A DNA stretch of 64,000 bases from Odobenus rosmarus divergens (lineage: Eukaryota > Chordata > Mammalia > Carnivora > Odobenidae). The stretch is from contig NW_004450583.1 of NCBI RefSeq assembly GCF_000321225.1, forward strand, positions 2,607,772 through 2,671,771, in the 5' to 3' direction. The notes under the pieces are model-generated. The model was given only the letters and a program-made list of their open reading frames with translations. It made no database searches and was not told the origin of the DNA. Each line of letters starts with the position of its first letter. Positions within the stretch are counted from its first letter, which is position 1. The position numbers and the translations under genes were made by a program. Below, one piece after another: positions 1-10,640 of this stretch.

Positions 1-329
1 CCTTCCCTAAGAACCAAGGGTTAAGCTGAAGAGTTTGATTTAATGACAGAGTTATTTAGGCCTTTAACATTGCAGGGTTCCTGCCTTCCATTTTCTAATC
101 AAGATCATGGTGGAGGGTCAACAGCCTTGCAGAAGTGGGGGACTAATGCTCACCCTTGTTCTTTGGATGTTTGGGGAGAGCTGGGAGAGGACTAGGGGTG
201 CTTAGAAATTTCTGAGTTCACAAAGAGCCTGGAGAATGTCTCCTAGCCCCATGGTACTTCTTCCTCACCTTTGCCAGACTTCGGATTTATAATATGCTTG
301 AACTATAAGCAACTTGAGAGATCTTCTGA

Positions 330-470
330 TGGTACCTCTCACTTTAGAGCTGGAGAAACTGAGGCTAAAGTGACTAAGAAATGTGTCAGTGGTCACATAG
401 GTTGTTTGGACCAGAATAATGGATCGTCTCAGGTTGGACCATCTGCTTCTGATCAAAATGGTCTATCTGC
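330..470 (-). repeat. MIR fragment
   Basis: The stretch 'ggagaaactgaggctaaagt' followed by a 'gtcacatagg' word is the diverged reverse-strand MIR core (GAGGAAACTGAGGC ... GGTCACACAGC). MIRs are ancient tRNA-derived SINEs shared by all mammals. The ends are uncertain. Confidence 0.6.
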
Positions 471-1364
471 AAGCACTCGTACTCAAGGAAAAGCAGAACT
501 TCTTTATGAATTGTGGGATTTATGATCTAGTTTTGCTAGATCGCTTTTTCCTACAACTTTTCAAGGCAAATGGAGCCTTGAATCTTGGTCTGTTGGGTAT
601 CAGCAAAGACTCTTGGTTGAAAGCAAAACAAAAAATATTGCCTCTTGCTCTTTCAATCTAATAAAAGGGGATAGGGGGATTTGTCAGCAGGTTCTTGATA
701 TGGACTGTGGGCTGGAGAACCTGGTGATGGTCTAGAAATTACAAAAGGAGGACACAAGACAACTTTCTGGAGGCAACAACCTTTCCCTCCTTGCATGATA
801 CAGCTCCGTCACAAACGAATTGTCATCACTCTGTGTTTTTGCTTATTTGTTCCTGATTCTAAGTCTGAGGACGGAGCTTCGGGATTTGCCAATGCTTGGG
901 CTGCCAGAGAGGTAGGGAGGGGCAGATAAAGACTTGTTGGCTTCTACTGGGACTTAGGTGCAGCCACTGCCCACCCCAAGGCTTCACATATGGGGAATTC
1001 CCCAAAACAAGAAAAAAAAGTTGAGGTTTTAAAGAGTCTGAAAGTTGAAAAATGTCCAAGGTAAAAGGCTTTATGGGTCACTCTGAGGCCCGACCATGCT
1101 ATATAAATCTGCTTCTGTAAAGAAATATATTCCAAGTTACAGAATAATTCATGACTTCAGGGTGCAATTTACTTCTAGGCTTGGCCTGCTCACATTTCTA
1201 TCTTAAGTAGGGACCTGCTGGTCCAGGGCCTTCACCTTGAAGTGCGACTATTGTGGCAGGATCTGGGGACAGTATAGGAGATCAGATAGTAAAAAGATCT
1301 TTGGAAACACTGCTATTTCAGAATCACTAATCTACCTATACATCTTTCCTCACAGAAAAAATTT

Positions 1365-1460
1365 ATAAGCACATACTCTGCGCCTGGCACTGTGCTGAGT
1401 ATTGGTTACACAGAGGTGGATAGGATGGTGATATTGTGCCCTCCTGCAGCTTGGGCCTTA
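1365..1460. repeat. Ancient interspersed repeat piece (L2/MIR-like)
   Basis: Contains 'gcctggcactgtgctgagta' followed by a 'ccctcctgcagctt' end. This matches the common mammalian 'tgccaggcactgtgctagg ... ccctgccctcaaggagctt' repeat text. The family assignment is loose. Confidence 0.45.
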
Positions 1461-2076
1461 GTCTGGTTCAGATGTGGGGGCCTTTGAGCTCTCACGTGGA
1501 ATAAAATACTCAATGCAGAGAAGAATTTTGAGGGAGGCCAGATTTTTGGCTGTAGGCCAATAATTCTAGCACTCCAAGCCTCTTGAACAAATTGGTGCTT
1601 GTTTTTCCAATAAGGTCGCTTCTACCAAATGTGGTTCAGAATCTTCTGGTACAGATCTAATGGTAAACATTTCTTACCAGGTATGCTAGGGTAGGTCTAG
1701 CCATGAAGATGTTTGTAGTCCAGTGAAGAAAGCAGACATTGAAACCGATCATTTCTGTGTAATATGTTGAGTTCTGGGACGGAGTATGTCCCAGTGTGCT
1801 GTGTAAAGACAAAGACTAAAATTGCGCAGATGTGCTAGTGTTAGGAGGAAGATTTTCCTGTAGCTCGTCTTATTTCTTGAGCTGCAATGTAACCCCATCT
1901 TTTGTGCTCACAGGCAGTTAAAGGGTGGCTGTTCCATGCAAGGCCAGAGTCAGGGCCTTGGGGTTAGCAGCTAAGGGCATCCATTCAGCCAAAGAGGTCT
2001 TATCTCTTCTCTTCCTTTCTTTTCTAATGGAGCCCAACTACTGTAGCCTCTTGGATTTTGGGGTGGAGTAGACAAG

Positions 2077-2097
2077 GGGTGGATGTTTCATCCACCC
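2077..2097. repeat. Perfect 9-bp inverted repeat
   Basis: GGGTGGATG at 2077-2085 and its reverse complement CATCCACCC at 2089-2097 flank a TTT loop. It lies in unique DNA and no T-run follows it. Confidence 0.8.
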
Positions 2098-3431
2098 ATG
2101 GCTTTGGGGCCCATTTCAGCTCATTCTTGTGATATCTCCGAGGTCCTAGTTCTGCAGGGACAAGGACAGGGTCCAGGAGAACTGCCTTAGTTTCCTCTTC
2201 CTCTTCGGTGGAACATAGTTGACTCTGCTCCCTTGAAGAAATGTTCTTAGGGGAGCACTACATAAATCCACATCAGGCCCAGAAGATAAATGTTTCTTGA
2301 CAGACCTCTTTCTATTAATTTGCATAAACATTTGTGTATGATTTTATTTACATTGGTAAGGCAGAACAGTAGTTCTCGGGCTTTGATGTGTGTGAGCCTT
2401 GGAGATTAGAGCCAGGGTCCTTCCTTTGAGAAAACAAATACTTTTGTGTTGATTTCAATGAGATATAAATCATACCCAGGAAGTTTACAGTTGAGTAAGA
2501 ATGGTATAATTACTGATTGTATACCAGAAGAGGACATATTTATGAAGCGACTTGAAAAAGCTTGTAATCCCTTCCCGTATTTTGAATAACTAATTGCTAT
2601 GTCATTGTGGCATATTTGCACCACAAGAGTTAAGTCTGTCAAACGTTTCCCTCTGAAAACCTTGTTTTAAGGGATTTCTAACTTGGTCGTAAAAATGTGC
2701 TCCAAGTTGGAGCTGACTTGATGGGGGTCTGTGCTTGGAACGCTTGATTTGAATGGTGCCAGTCAGAGTTAAATTACAGGCTGGGAAAAAGGAAACAAAT
2801 TTTTTAAAAAGGAGGTGTTTATGGTTCCCGGCTCCCCTAAGTACTTCTTGAGGATCAAAATAGCCTCTTTAAAATAAATTGCAGACCATTAGTATGTGAT
2901 GGAGGAAACCCCTTTGAGACTGGGTTGGGGGAAGGGAAGGCAAGGGGAGATTGATTTGGGCCACTTTCAGGTCTGTGAACACAGCGCATGCTTTGCGTGC
3001 AGCAGACTTCTGGGGTGGTGTGTGCACACAGATGGTACTTGTACCCACAGTGGATATTCCTGTCAGGCCAGGTGGACCTCCCTGCAGCTCCCCTGCAACT
3101 CTCAGTCTTAATGGGCATTTGGGTTTCTTGGAACATGTTTCTCTGCTGCCTGCCCCCACCACCCAATGTTTTCTTTTTAAAAACAGAACACTGTTGCCTG
3201 CCTACCTTGTGCCCATGGAGATCATAAAGGTCCACTACAAAAGACCTTGTTTGTCCTGTCGGCTGAATGAGAAAGTACCTGCTTGATAAGCATGTTTGTC
3301 CAGAGATTCCCCCATATCTGGTGCCTGCCTTTCAAGCCAAAAAGATAGTCCTTGGCTAGGAATATTTGATTCCTTACATAGAACCTAGGTTATTTTCTCC
3401 CATTGGTCAACTGCAGAAAATTCAAGATAAT

Positions 3432-3548
3432 GAGAAAGAGAGTGAGAGGGCAGGAGACAAAGATAGAAAAAGAAGCAGAAAGGGAGAGTGGGCGAGAGGA
3501 AGGGAGGGAGGGAAATAGAGAGCGAGCGAGCGAGCAAGAGAGAGAGGT
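3432..3548 (+). repeat. Homopurine (GA-rich) tract
   Basis: About 117 bases are almost entirely A and G on the plus strand, with embedded GAGA, GGGAGGGAGG and three GAGC units. Such tracts can be polymorphic and can form triplex DNA. It is not part of a recognised SINE. Confidence 0.85.
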
Positions 3549-3639
3549 TGTTTCCACCTCTGTATGAGTCACCTTGAACCCCAGTGGTCTGGGTACAGCC
3601 TCTCTCCTTTAGCACCTGTGGCCAATGGAAATGAGACAG

Positions 3640-4290
3640 ATTTACAATCTGGCTTGTTCACCCTCAATGCAAATTTTCTTGTCTCTTTTAGATTTCACTC
3701 ATGCCTTAATGACACTTTTTTTTTTTTTTTGAGAAAGCTAATTGCATTGGTTTCTCCAAGAGGCATCGCTTTAAACAATCCATCCTGACTGTGAAAACAA
3801 ATACATGCTTGACTTATTTCATTTATTTTTCCCCCAAACCTAAATTAGGATAAAGCCATTTTGGATAAGAAGACATGTGTGTGTCTCTGTCACATCTTTT
3901 ATCATCACGACTGCTTTTCCAAATAATACAACTTGTGACAAATGTGAACATTAATTGCAGTTAACAAAGAAATGTCATGTGAAGTGTTCGTGGTTGGGGT
4001 GGTGGGTGTGAGAAGAGAAAAAAAAACAAAACAAAACACCAGCCAATCAATGAGATCACATCTTGCACCAAGCTTCAAGTCAAAGTGCAAAAGTCAGAAA
4101 TCAAATACCATCAGTTATCAAATTATGTTAATGATTCTAATGAAAGCTTCTGGTATTTTGTTCAAGAGTGTGTTGCTGTAATGGTAACTAATAGAACAAG
4201 AGAGCTGATTGCCATGAATTAATTAGAACTGACAGCCAGGGTTTCCTTTTGATTTATTTATTTAAATATTGACAATCTGTTTAGAACCTG
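3640..4290. promoter_or_regulatory. Candidate conserved noncoding block
   Basis: AT-rich unique sequence dense in homeodomain-like cores (gctaattgc, attaattgcag, gaattaattag), with a DR1-like nuclear-receptor word AAGTCAAAGTGCA at 4077-4089. The T-run near 3718-3730 is the only simple repeat. The regulatory role is inferred from motif density only. Confidence 0.35.
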
Positions 4291-5003
4291 AGGTTTTTCA
4301 TGTGGTCCTTTTCTTCCCTCCACAAGTCCTCAGCCCGTCCCAGAGTGAGAAGGTAATTGTGTTTTCTCATACTGCAGGTATCCCTCACCAGCCCCAGCGT
4401 TTGGGCCCAAACTGACAGCAAACAAATTAAACTGGAGGATGGACATGGATATCTATACACGAGCCTACCCCTGACATTTTTGGGGCTCCGGGTGAGAGGA
4501 CAAATGAAAGCCCTTGCCTGATGCTCCGTTCCTTGTCTTTCTGCCCCTGACTCCATTCTCCTCCATGAGAGGCCTCTGCGTATGTGCACGCAGATGTCCA
4601 GCTTGCCCGTCCAAGTTCCACCCACTGGCAGCTGCCCTTTGGCTACCCTTGGAACTTAGGGGTATGGCCCTGGTAGATGTTGGGGGGTAGGACCCAGAGA
4701 AGTTCTTGCAATCCCTTAAAGAAGCTCAGGACTGTTTGAAAAGGCAATTTGGGGATCCTGGATGCCTGTAACATGGTCTAGTAATTGGGGAATAAACTGC
4801 AGGCTGGACATACCTTGGCCCATGGATTCCCTGTGTCATGGGGTGGGGGGCTGATGGAGGGGGGTCAGAGTGGGACCCTCTAAAGAGTTGAGCGTAGATC
4901 AAGGGCTCTGGTTACTTGGATCTAAGGGCAGGATTGCATGGGCATGTTCTTTACTTTTGAGTACCTGAATGTATACAACTGGAGTTCCCTTTCACTGAAG
5001 TCT
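4291..5003. other. Unique noncoding DNA, no gene seen
   Basis: Ordinary composition. G-rich runs lie near 4839-4868 (gggg and gggggg blocks). The open frames on the minus strand near 4281-4625 show no domain and no supporting splice context. Confidence 0.65.
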
Positions 5004-5052
5004 ACTTTGTTCACTTTTCCTTTTTTTTTTTTTAAGATTTTATTTATTTGAG

Positions 5053-5095
<43 letters not shown>

Positions 5096-5250
5096 GGGGG
5101 GGGAGGGTCAGAGGGAGAAGCAGACTCCCTGCCGAGCAGGGAGCCCGACACGGGACTCGATCCCGGGACTCCAGGATCATGACCCGAGCCGAAGGCAGTC
5201 GCTTAACCAACTGAGCCACCCAGGCGCCCCGACTTTGTTCACTTTTCCTT
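5004..5250 (-). mobile_element. CAN SINE (tRNA-Lys-derived), minus strand, with TSD
   Basis: A carnivore SINE reads on the minus strand: tRNA-like head at the right end (complement of 'ccacccaggcgcccc'), B-box-like complement 'gactcgatcc' at 5154-5163, a (GA)n tract at about 5058-5091 that is the CT-rich tail region, and AATAAA-type plus A-tail at the left end. The body is 5023-5231. Flanking 19-bp perfect target-site duplications actttgttcacttttcctt lie at 5004-5022 and 5232-5250. The intact TSD and long pure GA tract indicate a fairly young insertion. The element is L1-mobilised and noncoding. Confidence 0.97.
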
Positions 5251-6044
5251 GTTGTTTATTCCTTCATTCCTGTATTTATTCAACATCTATTGAACACTTA
5301 CTGGGCCAAACTCTGGAGACACAAAGGAAAATGAGGTCTCCAGCGTCAGGGGTCTCACAGGCTTTTCTAAGTTGTAACTCATAATAAGTGCTAAATGGAG
5401 ATCTGTTCCAAGTTCTTGGCCTTCCAGGTTTTACTTGTGTCCTGTTCCCTCTCTGACCCTTATCCTCCCTGTCATGGCGGCCAGTATTATGGATCCTGGA
5501 GAGAAGTGAGGGGTGAATACCTTGGGCTTAGAAGAGGTGAGTGGCTGTTGGGAAGGCTGCACTCATGGTCTCCTTTGGTGTTCCCTGGGCTTGTGCAGAG
5601 GTCCCACCATCCAGCCAGAGAAATGCCCCCTGCTGAATCCAGATTGGAGGCAGATAAAAGGCAGACTCTGGCAGGGGCATCTACCCCACCGAAAGCCTCC
5701 TACAGCTGTGCTGAAATGGCTGGGTCCAAAGAAGATGTGCTCCAGCTGGTGACCCAGGTAGCCCCTGCCTGTCATGGGGCCCTTTTGTGGGGCTTCTGCC
5801 TAGAAAATGAATTCTGTTGAATACATCTTCCTCCCATGTTAAAGTTCCTCTTTATGTTTAAATCAGGAAGGATGTTTCCTAAATCTTTCACCAGAGTGAT
5901 GGTGTTGGTCCAGGGCCATGCTCTTAGGAAGCCAACCATGACATCTGGGAAACTGAGCAGAGGTCAGCATCCAAGGCCTGGCTCTCCGTGTCGGGAAGCA
6001 CAGCAGACCATGTTGAATTTCCTTCGCTGGCTAAATTGGTACAT
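5251..6044. other. Unique noncoding DNA with one exon-like stretch
   Basis: Immediately right of the SINE, text like 'tatttattcaacatctattg' belongs to an old interspersed repeat into which the SINE inserted. A 159-bp exon-like segment at 5599-5757 is described separately. Nothing else is recognised. Confidence 0.55.
5599..5757 (+). other. Exon-like segment, unproven
   Basis: The segment is preceded by a pyrimidine-biased 'gggcttgtgcag' acceptor-like end and followed by 'CAG|gta'. It is 159 bp long, a multiple of three, and is open in the frame starting at its first base (53 codons beginning RSHHPARE and ending QLVTQ). The open frame continues outside both borders, so it gives no independent support. 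No domain is recognised. It could be a cassette or lncRNA exon, or chance. Confidence 0.15.
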
Positions 6045-6300
6045 TAGGGTAAAAACGATTTCCACATTTGCATAGTTGATTTCATTACTACCGCCATTAT
6101 TGATGCCCAGCTCCTCTGAAAGAAAGGAGCCATAAAAGCAAATAAAATCACTTTGCGATTCCATTATTGGATAAATTACCACATTACTGCCTGCGTTTTA
6201 GGGCTAAAGCCATTCCCCACATTTGCATAGTTTATTTCATTATCATTATTAATAACAACAACAATAACGATGATGACTAGGATCCTTGAATGAAAGGAAC
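6045..6300. promoter_or_regulatory. Duplicated octamer (POU-site) module
   Basis: A 43-44-bp unit occurs at 6045-6087 and again at 6199-6242. The inner 26 bp (6062-6087 and 6217-6242) differ at a single base and each contains the octamer ATTTGCAT, the classic POU/Oct site, at 6066-6073 and 6221-6228. The spacing is 155 bp. The DNA around it is AT-rich and unique. The motif is direct observation; enhancer function is inference. Confidence 0.45.
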
Positions 6301-6504
6301 TAGAAAAATGGCACAGCCTGGAGCAGTGTTTATGGACTAGATGCGGTCACTGAGAGTCTCTTTATCTGCTGCCGAAATACAGCCACTTTGGGGAGTGAAC
6401 CGGGAGCTTTTCACAGACCTCGCCTTAAACCAGTTCAGATCGTGTAGGGGCTGTGGTTTCTGGTCTGAAAGAGTGACTGGTTACACATGGTGACAACTAA
6501 AGAT

Positions 6505-6680
6505 TCAGGTTGGGGGTCCCTGCTCAGCCAGGTAACTAGTTTTGTCTCTTGGGGAATGGCACGCTCACCGAACCTCAGCTTTCTCATCGGTGAAACGGGG
6601 ATGAAGATGCTTGCTTTGCCGTGTAACGAAGACCAAAGCCTATGGCAAATGTGAACAGGTTCCGTAGACCGTGAAGCTAT
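6505..6680 (+). repeat. MIR fragment
   Basis: 'cctcagctttctcatcggtg' followed by 'aaacggggatgaagatg' is the diverged plus-strand MIR core (CCTCAGTTTCCTCATCTGTAAAATGGGGAT). Confidence 0.7.
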
Positions 6681-7130
6681 CCATAGATTTCAGAGACTAA
6701 CGTCACTCTATTGAACATGGAAGTGATGGTCGTGGCTGGAAGGCTCTGTAATGATGACAGGAGCTGGACTAGTTTGTCTCGTTGGCTGGGAGAATTTTCC
6801 AAAACCTTCCTTAGATTTCTAAGCTATTATCCTCTAAGAGAAGAAGAGCGGGGAATACCTATTCACAGTTACCAATCTTTGATATTTACAGATAGCTTAC
6901 TTTGATAACAAACCTTCCTGGGCTGATGTGCCGGCTGCAATACTGCTCACCTCTTACTCAGCAGTTTCCGATTATGTCTATTTCTTCTCCTTGGCCGTGG
7001 AGCCAAGAAGTACAAAGTCTTTTTGTCTATTAAATCCGAGGTCCTCTAGCGAGAGGAAGGTCCGCTGGTGGCCGTCTATGGTTTGTTGGAGAATTTTCCC
7101 TCTGGTTTTGTTTTTATTATTTTATTTTAT
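6680..7130. other. Unique noncoding DNA, possibly the left part of a conserved block
   Basis: Unique sequence with scattered CpGs and no repeat identity. Open frames at 6711-6905 and 6928-7221 show no known domain. Confidence 0.5.
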
Positions 7131-7560
7131 TTCTGCTGCACCAGGGGCTCCAAAAAATGAATGTGTCAGTAAAGAATTTGACAGTATGTTACGACAGTCA
7201 TCAATCCACCAAGCCCTGTAGCCATAAATAAGCTTCATACGCTGCCACACTAAAGAGGACAGTTTTTCTTCTCCAGGACATTGAAAATGTCACAGCGAGG
7301 GAATTGTTTGTCCCTGTCTCCACGGCAACGCCACCAGCACTTACCATTAACTTTCACACCAAGATTTTAATCAGCGCTCTTTGCGGCCTGAGACCAAGTC
7401 AACATCAGCCCAAATTTTCGAAGCCGTTATTCTAATTATGACGAGAAAGCTATAGATTGATGGGCCGAGTTTTCTGCAAGTACTGGTGGCAGTTAATTCT
7501 CATGACCTGCGTGGCTCAGGGAGTCTTTCTTAGCGATGGAGTCTTGAAAGTTCGATTATT
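7130..7560. promoter_or_regulatory. Candidate enhancer with RFX X-box
   Basis: Dense unique sequence without repeat character. It contains GTCTCC-AC-GGCAAC at 7316-7329, a near-ideal palindromic X-box for RFX factors (consensus GTNRCC N0-3 RGYAAC). Nearby words include AGATTTTAATCAG, TATAGATTGAT and CAGTTAATT. It lacks a CpG island or TATA context, so a distal element is more likely than a promoter. RFX binding is established for the motif; its use here is inferred. Confidence 0.4.
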
Positions 7561-7754
7561 AGTGACAGCTTGTAAGTGAGAGGAGCCTTATCTCTCCAGA
7601 GAGTGTTGATAACTTGAGACAAGGTTTAAGTAGGAAGTAGTGAGACAGTGGAAGGAGGGGAGCGGGAGGGAAAAAGAGGAAACAGAAAGTGTACTCTCTG
7701 TCTGCAACCTGCGTCCAGGGTAATGAGAAAATACGGACAGGCACGATTTCACAA

Positions 7755-7794
7755 GTTGTAAATTCTGGTAGCCTTCAGTTGTAAATTCTGGTAG
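7755..7794. repeat. 17-bp tandem direct repeat, period 23
   Basis: GTTGTAAATTCTGGTAG occurs at 7755-7771 and 7778-7794 as identical copies separated by six bases. It looks like a recent local duplication. Confidence 0.9.
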
Positions 7795-8439
7795 AGGCTG
7801 TTTTACTCAGCTCTCTGATAATGTGTGAAAATATTTGTCCCTTTACTTCATAGGTAGGGGCGAGCACTGTGTTCTAGTAAATGCATTAAACCTCCCACCT
7901 CTCTCCTACCTCTTTTCTGCTCTGTTTTCTTTGGTCAGGGGACCTCTAGAAACAAAAACGAGAATTTGCAATTGAAATGAAGTAGTAATTGATTTTTCAA
8001 AAAGACTCTTCCTTCTCATTTCCTTTAACTGACTCCCACCCCCAGCTTCTTTTGATTCAATCTAATTTCTGGAGCCTTTCGGTTTACAATGGAGGGGACG
8101 GGTGTTCAGAGAGGCCCTTACAACCAGCTCACTCTTTCTGTCTTCCTATCTCTCTCATGTCCTCTGTCCTCACTCATCTGGCTGATGTACGTCCGTACTT
8201 TCTTGGCCATGCATAGACAGTATCCATGCCCCTGTTGACTTCATGCCTTCTCCAAGTTTGCTCTTGGGAAGTGGTGCCTGTTTCCTCTCCAGACTTAAGA
8301 CATTCTGCTGAGCCGTCAGTCCTCTCAGGATAGGGCTGCGAGTCTTCCTAAGGGAGTGTGCAGAAAGGAAGCATGGTATGGTCAGAAGAGCCTCATCTGA
8401 GTTGCCCTTGGGTCCCCACTCTCATCCCTGCTCCCCGCC

Positions 8440-8560
8440 TCGGCCTCGCAGAGTGGGCCTCTCCATGACTCTGTTTTCTCATCTTTCAGATGGTGATGAT
8501 AATATCTGTCTAGACTCCTTCACATATCAAATGAGAAATAGGAATTAAATTGCCAATATT
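8440..8560 (+). repeat. MIR fragment
   Basis: 'ctctgttttctcatctttca' then 'gatggtgatgataatatctg' matches the plus-strand MIR core region. Confidence 0.7.
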
Positions 8561-8729
8561 TAATATGATCATTGCATTAAAAAATATGCGTGCATGAGCC
8601 TCGTTGGCTGTTTTCTGCTTCTTTAGTGGGTCTTCTCCATAGCTACAACATGGTGCTATTACATTTTATAATGTTTTCTTTTTCAAGTTATTTTCACATG
8701 TTTAAAGGAGTCACGGTTGTCTTCATTAT

Positions 8730-8875
8730 CTTTGTCTTGCCCCTGAGCACACCGTGGCACAGAGAGGTGAAGCATCTTGCTTGTGGTCACACAGCCAATT
8801 AGAGGCCTAACCAGGTATAGAACTGTCATCTCCTGGTTCCCAGCGTGCAGCTCCCTAGACCACACTGCTTACCAT
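8730..8875 (-). repeat. MIR fragment
   Basis: 'gcacagagaggtgaagcatc' then 'ggtcacacagccaattagag' is the reverse-strand MIR core. It lies about 170 bp from an oppositely oriented MIR piece. Confidence 0.85.
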
Positions 8876-9479
8876 ATTAATGGGCTGGGATTACTGAGAA
8901 AAGCAAACCCAATTAGTTTCTGTTGCAGCCCTTTTACAATCCTGTCTTGTTTCCCTGTGCGTTTATATGTATGTTTTAATAGCATTCCCTGCCTTTTATG
9001 CTGAGGTTGCTCGAGGTATGTTTATAATGGTGGCGTAATTATAATAATAAAATACAAATCCATCCACAGAGTGAGCTCATTACCACTGGCCAGGTAAACA
9101 AATAGGCTTGGCGTTGACGCTGGAGCAAGGTGCTTTATTTCTAAGGTGGTGCCGCTTTGAAGCACAAGATGGTTTGCTCATCCAGCACAGGAGGCCCTGT
9201 GTTCTGAACATGACCGGAGTTTGGGGCAAGGTTGAGCGGGTAACTGAGATGCTGGCCAGGTTGCATTAATGTGTCTTGCCCTTTTGATTTCTGTCATTGC
9301 AGGAGAGAGATGAGGAGCAAAAGGGGAAACCGTCCCTCTCATTCTCTGGCTGTAAGATCTTTCCTTGAATATGCCAGTAGGCCTTTTGACCTTCAAACTT
9401 CTGGACATAGTTTCTAATGTCTACAAAAGGGAAAATTATTGTTATGAACGGAGCCATAGGACAGGGAGAGTGTGTATGT

Positions 9480-9990
9480 TTTTTTAAAATGCCTGTCTGT
9501 CCTTGTTAATTAGAAGTGCACATATTGGGAAATTAACTATGAAATACTAAAAATGATAAATTATTCCTTATTTGAAAGTATAAATTAAAGGTTTAGTGTA
9601 TATAAAATTTGTCATGTTTAATTGCAAGTTCAATTAAAATTCAGGGTAATGATGATTTATACAGGTTTCTGTGTAATTTGATATTCATTAGCTTAGCCAG
9701 ACACATGCTGATATTAGCTCGTTAATTATGTTTCCTTTTGTTGAAGGCAGCCTTGTGAAAGCAATCTGCTCAAAGTTTTCTAAACTCATTCTGCTAAATG
9801 AATATTTGGCAGCTGTTCATGTTATTGAGATGGTCACTGTGGCTTCATTTCACTCATAGGCCGCATCAATCATACCTTCTCTGTCACAAACAAGGGTTTC
9901 TCATTACAAACCCATTTAGGAAGGTTAGGGCTGACATTAAAGACTGATTGCACGGTACTCTGCTGTTACTTTGCAGTAACATTGGCCTGG
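9480..9990. promoter_or_regulatory. Candidate conserved noncoding block (AT-rich)
   Basis: Long AT-rich but non-repetitive sequence with many homeodomain and HMG-like cores: TTGTTAATTAGAAG, GAAATTAACTATG, GTTTAATTGCAAG, TTCATTAGC and CTCGTTAATTATG. A perfect 7-bp inverted repeat TGTTACT/AGTAACA sits at 9964-9981. No transposon family is recognised. Conservation must be tested by alignment. Confidence 0.45.
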
Positions 9991-10509
9991 GGCTGCCGCT
10001 AATATCCACACCTCCCACATGGTCAGCCTGCTTTAAGACTCATGGAGGGGGAGGATGGGATCCGCACGGTGGGCCGACGGGTCTCTCTGACACCACTGGA
10101 TCTACTTGAGAATTGGAGCTTGGATCTCAGAAGAAGGACCTTCCGGGAACCCATGGCCCTGCCCCCTACTTAAGCCTCCACAGTGTTGCCAGAACCCAGG
10201 CAACAGGTGTGGTGATGGAGGTCCAGAGATGTTAAGGGGTTTGCTCACATGTTGACTCTGAGCAATGGAGTTGAGCATGACTCTCGGGGAAGTGAAAGTG
10301 GAAATGCTGGAGTGATCTATGAGGAGGTTTCCAGAAGCATCTCAACTGCAGTGGCAGAGAGCTGCAGGAATCCCCGTCTAGCTGGGAAGAGGACCATGGA
10401 ATAGTCCCATGCCCTGTCCCAAAACACTTAGGAGGATTTTAGATATTTCAGGGATTTTTTTCCACAGCTTTTATTACATGATCTCACACTCTGCTTGGGA
10501 TATTGTGGA

Positions 10510-10640
10510 AAGAGAGGTAGGGATTGTCTTTCCCTTTTGCAAGGTGAGGGCAGCTGAGGCACAGGGGAGCTTGAATGGTTTATATCCTGGGTCACCTATG
10601 TGGATACAGGCAGACTTGGGGCTCTGGGCTTCTCTGCATG
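10510..10640 (-). repeat. Probable MIR fragment
   Basis: 'cccttttgcaaggtgagggc' and 'tgaggcacaggggagcttga' resemble the reverse-strand MIR core in diverged form. Confidence 0.5.

Larger units (their letters stand above)
1..3640. other. Unique noncoding DNA, no gene seen
   Basis: No open frame here has recognisable protein similarity. The stretch holds a MIR relic near 330-470, an old repeat piece near 1365-1460, a 9-bp perfect hairpin at 2077-2097 and a purine-rich tract at 3432-3548. The rest is unique sequence of ordinary composition with few CpGs. Confidence 0.7.
7561..9480. other. Unique noncoding DNA with MIR relics
   Basis: Holds a 17-bp direct repeat at 7755-7794 and two MIR pieces (8440-8560, 8730-8875). 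It also has an AT-rich unique stretch near 8880-9130 with GTAATTATAATAATAAAAT and GGTAAACAAATAGG (forkhead-like) words. No gene seen. Confidence 0.6.

Noticed and set aside
2366..2400. MER5A fragment
   Set aside because: Only about 30 bases ('agtagttctcgggctttgat') resemble the MER5A end, too little to call.
5395..5820. 141-codon open frame as a complete gene
   Set aside because: The frame has no domain and its start has no support. Only the inner exon-like segment is kept as a weak candidate.
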